Origin: an uncultured Ectothiorhodospiraceae bacterium | Lineage (GTDB): Bacteria; Pseudomonadota; Gammaproteobacteria; JAABTG01 | Direction of reading: 5' to 3' | DNA: 54,940 nucleotides | Assembly (NCBI GenBank): GCA_937867305.1 | Contig: CALMKJ010000203.1 | Coordinates: forward strand, 1 to 54,940 | Shown: positions 50,891 through 54,940 of the stretch, piece after piece | Layout of the letters: every line of letters begins with the position of its first letter | Position numbering within the stretch: the first letter of the stretch is position 1 | The notes under the pieces: generated by a model | What the model was told of the DNA's origin: nothing | Database searches by the model: none | Seen by the model: the letters and a program-made list of their open reading frames with translations, nothing else | Translations under genes and position numbers: made by a program

Positions 50891-51741
50891 GGAGGAGCAC
50901 CTCCGAAGGCGGGCGCGACGCCAGGGACGGGGACCGCAGGCTTCCAGGCGTGCGCGTACACCACCTCGTACGTGGCCGGGAGCCCCTCGGGCCGTCGGAG
51001 CGCCTCGTAACGCCGCTGGACGCTCTCGAGCCGTGAGGGTGGCGTCAGGTGCCTCGGCCGGTCGCGCCTCACGTTGTGGGCCCCGAGGGATTTCAGGCTC
51101 TGCATGAGCCCGACGACGCCGGGGTAGAACCAGGTCATCCGGTCCACGTCCGTCACCACGTCCCGGAACCCCGTCGCCATCAGGGCGTCGCCCACGAGGT
51201 GCATGTCCAGGAAGCGGTTCACGTGAGAGCCCCCGTCGGCCCCCGCCCAGGCATCCCGGAGCTCTCCGAGCGTGTCCGGCCCCAGGGACGAGAAGAGCAC
51301 CAGGCCGCCCGGGGCGCACACGCGCCAGATTTCCGCGAGCGCGGAGGGCAGGTCCTCGCACCACTGCAGGGTGAGACTGGAGAAGACGAGAGGGAACGCG
51401 TCGTTCCCCAGGGGCAGCCGGAGGGCGTCGCCACAGACGTAGAGGGAACGTTCGAGTATGCCGGGGAGGGCCTGGCGGCGGGCCTCACGCAGCATCCCTT
51501 GGGCGATGTCCAGGCCGTGCACCTCGGCGCGCGGGTACCGGGCCCCGAGGGCACGCATCCCGTATCCCGTCCCGGCACCGAGGTCGAGGACCCGGGGAGG
51601 GTCGAGCCGGACGAAATCGAGCCGCTCCAGTGTCCGGTCTGCGACCTCCCGCTGGAGGTCGGCCACGCGGTCGTACCCTGGCGCCGCCCGCTCGAACGCG
51701 GCCCGCATCCACCGCCGGTCCAGGATCTCTTCAGGCGACAC
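50887..51741 (-). CDS. bioC: Malonyl-ACP O-methyltransferase
   Basis: 284 residues from the GTG at 51741 (SPEEILDRRWMRAAFERAAP), which overlaps the bioH stop by 11 bp. SAM-binding motif I is VLDLGAGTGYGMRALGARYP; further motifs are GLDIAQGMLREAR, CGDALRLPLG and FSSLTLQWCEDLPSALAEIW, typical for BioC. It methylates malonyl-ACP so that fatty-acid synthesis enzymes can build the pimeloyl chain of biotin. The longer upstream reading frame belongs to another frame of bioH and is rejected. Confidence 0.96.
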   Translation of the reverse strand: MSPEEILDRRWMRAAFERAAPGYDRVADLQREVADRTLERLDFVRLDPPRVLDLGAGTGYGMRALGARYPRAEVHGLDIAQGMLREARRQALPGILERSLYVCGDALRLPLGNDAFPLVFSSLTLQWCEDLPSALAEIWRVCAPGGLVLFSSLGPDTLGELRDAWAGADGGSHVNRFLDMHLVGDALMATGFRDVVTDVDRMTWFYPGVVGLMQSLKSLGAHNVRRDRPRHLTPPSRLESVQRRYEALRRPEGLPATYEVVYAHAWKPAVPVPGVAPAFGGAPP

Positions 51742-52510
51742 GCAGGGACTCCCGCAAGAGGAAATGGGAAAAGCCCAGGGGGTCCGACAGGAAGGGCGCG
51801 TGCCCATTCCCCGGGAGTACCGTGCCCTGGAGGTCCGGCCGGAGCGCCAGCATGTCCGCCAGGCACTCGGGCGGCACGAGCGTGTCCCGCTCCCCCAGCA
51901 GGACGTGCACCGGGCACGCGGCGCGGCACAGCGCGTCCCGCAGGTCGCTTTCCCGAAGCTGGTGCAGACCCCACCGCAGGCCGGCCCGGCTCGGCGCCGG
52001 CCCACCCCGGAGCCTCTGGCGCAGGGCGCGGGCGACCTGTGCGGCACGCTTCGAGCCCCGCGTCTGCAGCGCGACGAAGCGCGCCAGGGTTCCCTCGAGG
52101 TCGCGCTCCAGGTCCCCGGCGAAGCGCTCGAGCGTGGCGACGGGGACGCCGTGGGGCCAGTCCGGACCCGACACGAACCGGGGCGTGCTGGCCACGAGCA
52201 CGAGCCGCCCGATCCGCCCGCGGGCCGCACCGGCGGCGCTGAGGGCCAGGAGTCCGCCCAGCGACCACCCGACCCAGGTCGCGTCCGGCGGGACAAGGGG
52301 GAGGACCTCCTGCGCGACCTTCTCGAGGGGGTCGTCCTCTCCGGGGTCGGCGCTCGTCCCGTGGCCGGGAAGGTCCACGAGGTAGAGGGAGAAGTGCCGT
52401 TCGAGCTCCCGGACGACGGAGTCCCAGACGGCGGACTGGGAGCCCCAGCCGTGGAGGAGGACCAGCGGGGGGCCTTCGCCGCCGCGCCGTTCGGTCCCTA
52501 TCGGACTCAC
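51731..52510 (-). CDS. bioH: Pimeloyl-ACP methyl ester carboxylesterase
   Basis: 259 residues with an alpha/beta-hydrolase fold. The oxyanion region is PLVLLHGWGSQSAVWDSV, the nucleophile elbow is GWSLGG, the acid is Asp in LLGERDTLVPPE, and the catalytic His is in GNGHAPFLSDP. BioH hydrolyses the methyl ester of pimeloyl-ACP, ending chain synthesis before BioF. It overlaps bioF by 4 bp and bioC by 11 bp. Confidence 0.96.
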   Translation of the reverse strand: MSPIGTERRGGEGPPLVLLHGWGSQSAVWDSVVRELERHFSLYLVDLPGHGTSADPGEDDPLEKVAQEVLPLVPPDATWVGWSLGGLLALSAAGAARGRIGRLVLVASTPRFVSGPDWPHGVPVATLERFAGDLERDLEGTLARFVALQTRGSKRAAQVARALRQRLRGGPAPSRAGLRWGLHQLRESDLRDALCRAACPVHVLLGERDTLVPPECLADMLALRPDLQGTVLPGNGHAPFLSDPLGFSHFLLRESLRVA

Positions 52511-53676
52511 GAGAGCACCGCCGTCAGGGCGTCCAGCAGACGGTCCACGTCGGCCGTGCTGTGGGCCGCAGAGAAGCTGATCCGGAGGCGGGCCGCGCCC
52601 TGGGGCACCGTCGGTGGGCGGATCGCGGGAACCAGGATGCCCCGCTCCAGGAGTGCGCGACTGGCGGCCACCGCGCGCCCGCTCCCGCCCAGGATGAGCG
52701 GGTGGATGGGCGATGGTGTGGGGATGACGGGAAGGCCCCGTTGCGCCGCGCCGTCGCGGAAACGGCCCATGGCCGCGTGCAGGCGATCGCGGGCCTCACC
52801 CTGCGCAGCGACACGCACGCTCTCGAGCGTGGCCGCAGCGAGCGCCGGGGGCAGCGCCGTGGTGTAGATGTAGCTGCGCGCGAACTGGACGAGGGCCTCC
52901 ACGAGCGCCTCGCTCCCTGCGACGAAGGCGCCGAAGGTGCCGAAGGCCTTGCCGAGCGTGCCCACCAGAACCGGCACGTCCTGCAGGCCCAGGCCCTCCA
53001 CCTCCAGCGTGCCTCGGCCTGTGGGCCCGACGACCCCGAGCCCGTGGGCGTCGTCCACGCAGAGCCACGCGCCGCCCGCCCCCTCCGCCTGCGCCCGCAG
53101 CTCGCGCAGGGGGGCCAGGTCACCGTCCATGCTGAATACGCCGTCCGTCACGACCATTCGGTGCCGCTCGGACGAGAGGGAGAGTTGCCTGCCGAGCGAG
53201 GCGGCGTCGGCGTGGGGGTAACGGCGCAGACGGGCGCGGGATAGCAGCCCCGCATCCACCAGCGAGGCGTGGTTGTACCGGTCCTCGAACACCGCGTCGT
53301 GGCGGTCCAGGAGCGCGCTCACGACCGCCAGGTTGGCCATGTAGCCCGTGGAGAACAGCACGGCGCGGGGGCGGCCCGTGTACTCGGCCAGGGCCTGCTC
53401 CAGGTCCCGGTGAGGCCGGGAGTGGCCGGTGAGAAGGTGTGAGGCGCCACTACCGACACCGTACTCCCGGGCGGCTTTGCGCAGGGCGTCCACGACAAGG
53501 GGGTGGGCAGCGAGGCCCAGATAATCGTTGCTGGCGAAGCTGAGGACCCTGCGCCCGTCGACGACGGGATGGACGCCCTGGGCCCCGTCGAGGAGCGTGC
53601 GGGTCCGCAGAAGCCCGTCGGCCGCGCGGGCCGCCAGGCGCTCCCGGGCAACCTCCTCGAGGCTCCGCATTCCCAT
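52507..53676 (-). CDS. bioF: 8-amino-7-oxononanoate synthase
   Basis: 389 residues, standard length. It is a PLP-dependent alpha-oxoamine synthase: [13 protein letters not shown] at the N-terminus, [20 protein letters not shown], cofactor-stacking His in [13 protein letters not shown], Asp in [11 protein letters not shown], and the PLP lysine in [20 protein letters not shown]. It condenses pimeloyl-ACP with L-alanine. It follows bioB by 31 bp and overlaps bioH by 4 bp. Confidence 0.97.
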   Translation of the reverse strand: MGMRSLEEVARERLAARAADGLLRTRTLLDGAQGVHPVVDGRRVLSFASNDYLGLAAHPLVVDALRKAAREYGVGSGASHLLTGHSRPHRDLEQALAEYTGRPRAVLFSTGYMANLAVVSALLDRHDAVFEDRYNHASLVDAGLLSRARLRRYPHADAASLGRQLSLSSERHRMVVTDGVFSMDGDLAPLRELRAQAEGAGGAWLCVDDAHGLGVVGPTGRGTLEVEGLGLQDVPVLVGTLGKAFGTFGAFVAGSEALVEALVQFARSYIYTTALPPALAAATLESVRVAAQGEARDRLHAAMGRFRDGAAQRGLPVIPTPSPIHPLILGGSGRAVAASRALLERGILVPAIRPPTVPQGAARLRISFSAAHSTADVDRLLDALTAVLS

Positions 53677-53707
53677 GGGTGTGACGGGGGACTGGAGGCT
53701 CGCGGGC

Positions 53708-54748
53708 CTACCGCGCCGCCGCAGCCGCAGCGGCGCCGGGGGCTGCGGGCGGGGCCGGAGACGGAGTCCGGGCCGAGGTCTGGACCGGGGCCGGCTGGGA
53801 GCGTGCGTGCAGGCCGAGGCGGGCGAGGAGGTCCCGGTCCCGCGCGTCGCCGGCGTTCCCCGTGGTCAGGAGATTCTCGCCGGAGAAGATCGAGTTCGCG
53901 CCAGCCAGGAACGCGAGCGCGTGGAGCTCGTCACTCATGCCTGCGCGCCCCGCCGAGAGCCGAATGCTGGAGCGCGGCATCAGGATGCGCGCGAGCGCAA
54001 TCGTGCGCACCAGCTCGAAGGGATGCAGGGGGGCGGTCCCGTGGAGCGGCGTGCCTTCCACCTGTACCAACAGGTTGATGGGCACACTCTCCGGGTGGAC
54101 GGGCAGGTTCGCGAGTTGACGGACGAGCTCGACCCGGTCCTCCTGGCTTTCGCCGAGGCCCAGGATGCCGCCGGAGCAGAGGGAGAGACCTGCCGCGCGG
54201 GCGTTCTCGAGGGTCTCCAGCCGGTCCGCGTAGGTCCGGGTGGTGACGATCTGGTCGTAGAAACCCGGGGACGTATCGAGGTTGTGGTTGTAGTAGTCCA
54301 GCCCGGCCTCCTTGAGGGCCCGCGCCTGGGACTCCGAGAGCATGCCGAGGGTCAGGCAGGTCTCCATTCCCAGGGCTTTGACGCCGCGAACCATCTCCGC
54401 CAGAACGGGGATGTCGCGGTCCCGGGGCTCGCGCCAGGCAGCGCCCATGCAGAAGCGCGTTGCCCCCTGGGAGCGCGCCCGCGCCGCTTCGGCGACGACG
54501 GTCTCGGGTTTCAGCAGGGCCGCGGGCGCGAGGTCCGTGTGGTGGTGGACGCTCTGGGAGCAGTAGGCGCAGTCCTCGGTGCAGCCTCCCGTCTTGATGC
54601 TGAGCAGGGTGCTCAGCTGGATTTCCTCGGGGTCGAAGTGGCGGCGGTGCACCGTCTGGGCCCTGTGAAGGAGGCTCGACAGGGGCGTGCGGTAGATCGC
54701 GAGGGCCTCTTCCAGGGACCAGTCGTGGCGCAGGGTCTCGTCAGTCAT
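53708..54748 (-). CDS. bioB: Biotin synthase
   Basis: 346 residues from the ATG at 54748, preceded by GAGGAAA about 7 bp upstream. The radical-SAM motif is [10 protein letters not shown] (Cx3Cx2C), and the 2Fe-2S ligands include the Cys in [28 protein letters not shown] and [13 protein letters not shown], with the conserved Arg in SSIRLSAGR. It inserts sulfur into dethiobiotin. The last 28 residues are an Ala/Pro/Thr-rich tail ([20 protein letters not shown]) with a run of alanines, unlike the conserved core. It is the first gene of the bio operon. Confidence 0.97.
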   Translation of the reverse strand: MTDETLRHDWSLEEALAIYRTPLSSLLHRAQTVHRRHFDPEEIQLSTLLSIKTGGCTEDCAYCSQSVHHHTDLAPAALLKPETVVAEAARARSQGATRFCMGAAWREPRDRDIPVLAEMVRGVKALGMETCLTLGMLSESQARALKEAGLDYYNHNLDTSPGFYDQIVTTRTYADRLETLENARAAGLSLCSGGILGLGESQEDRVELVRQLANLPVHPESVPINLLVQVEGTPLHGTAPLHPFELVRTIALARILMPRSSIRLSAGRAGMSDELHALAFLAGANSIFSGENLLTTGNAGDARDRDLLARLGLHARSQPAPVQTSARTPSPAPPAAPGAAAAAAAR

Positions 54749-54894
54749 GCTCGCTTTCCTCACCCCCCGGGGCCGGCGTTGGAACACGCCGACCAGGCGG
54801 GTAGCGTTTGAAGTTGACGCTGGATTCCAGCCTGGGCCGGAAGGATGATCCCGGCGTCCGAGGGGCTCGCCGCGATGGGGTTGGCCGTTGGCCT
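54749..54894. other. Upstream region of bioB with two short inverted repeats
   Basis: No gene was seen here. AGCGT, nine bases, ACGCT (54803-54821) directly adjoins CTGGA-T-TCCAG (54820-54830), about 55-80 bp upstream of bioB. They may be operator half-sites. They do not match the BirA operator (TTGTAAACC type) or the BioR site (TTATCTATAA). Confidence 0.3.
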
Positions 54895-54940
54895 CCGGTC
54901 CCCGGTCCCCGGTCCCCGGTCCCCGGTCCCCGGTCCCCGG
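54895..54940. repeat. Heptanucleotide tandem repeat at right window edge
   Basis: CCGGTCC is repeated six times without error, then CCGG reaches the window edge. The true array length is unknown because it runs off the end. A 7-bp unit changes reading frame with each gain or loss, so such arrays are prone to slippage; here it is in non-coding sequence upstream of bioB. Confidence 0.95.

Noticed and set aside
54803-54830. Possible biotin repressor (BirA or BioR) operator before bioB
   Set aside because: The inverted repeats share no clear similarity with the known BirA or BioR operator sequences.
54895-54940. Short regular repeats that might suggest a CRISPR array
   Set aside because: The unit is 7 bp with no spacers; it is a simple tandem repeat.

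Overview
The window looks like a chromosomal stretch from a very GC-rich (by eye about 70%) member of the Gammaproteobacteria. The gene order is the main evidence: pilMNOPQ-aroK-aroB-(dgt)-damX-gltB-gltD-hemE, then ftsY-ftsE-ftsX-rpoH divergent from two M16 peptidases-rsmD-coaD-ferredoxin, and bioB-bioF-bioH-bioC-bioD. These blocks are typical of Pseudomonas, Chromatiales and Ectothiorhodospiraceae-type genomes. The exact order or family cannot be fixed from the window. No phage, transposon, CRISPR array, rRNA or tRNA gene was recognised. Coding density is very high and most junctions overlap by a few bases.

Layout, left to right. (1) About 1-7,286, minus strand: a moxR / DUF58 / DUF4381 / batA / batB / batC / batD operon (MoxR ATPase plus von Willebrand A proteins). 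It runs off the left edge within batD. (2) 7,489-15,855: ppsR and an SH3-domain membrane protein on the plus strand, an orphan GspA-like AAA ATPase, a rhomboid protease, and a minus-strand operon of an unknown gene, priA, argS and an FtsN-like SPOR gene. (3) 16,055-34,819: the type IV pilus alignment and secretin operon pilMNOPQ, shikimate genes aroK and aroB, a dGTPase-like gene, damX, an unknown minus-strand gene, glutamate synthase gltB and gltD, hemE and mutM. (4) 34,900-39,087: a tightly overlapping six-gene cluster. It encodes a small membrane protein, a MacB/LolE-like ABC permease and its ATPase, a polytopic membrane protein with a His3-CPFC motif, a TlpA-like thioredoxin lipoprotein and a NosL-like copper protein. 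(5) 39,143-43,244, minus strand: two M16 peptidase-family genes, rsmD, coaD and a 2[4Fe-4S] ferredoxin. (6) 43,308-47,321: ftsY, ftsE, ftsX, rpoH and a DksA/TraR-family gene. (7) 47,375-54,748, minus strand: ccoS and the copper P-type ATPase ccoI, preceded by the biotin operon bioB-F-H-C-D. The window ends in a heptanucleotide tandem repeat.

How the parts relate. Several genes serve the envelope: Bat proteins, pilus secretin, two SPOR proteins, FtsEX and the M16 proteins. Two separate loci handle copper or redox: ccoI/ccoS, which supports cbb3 oxidase assembly, and the NosL/TlpA/ABC cluster. The latter is the best candidate here for a poorly described system, probably a metal or thiol supply module for a cuproprotein. 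The most interesting regulatory signal is a CIRCE-like inverted repeat just upstream of rpoH. It suggests that the heat-shock sigma factor may itself be under HrcA control.
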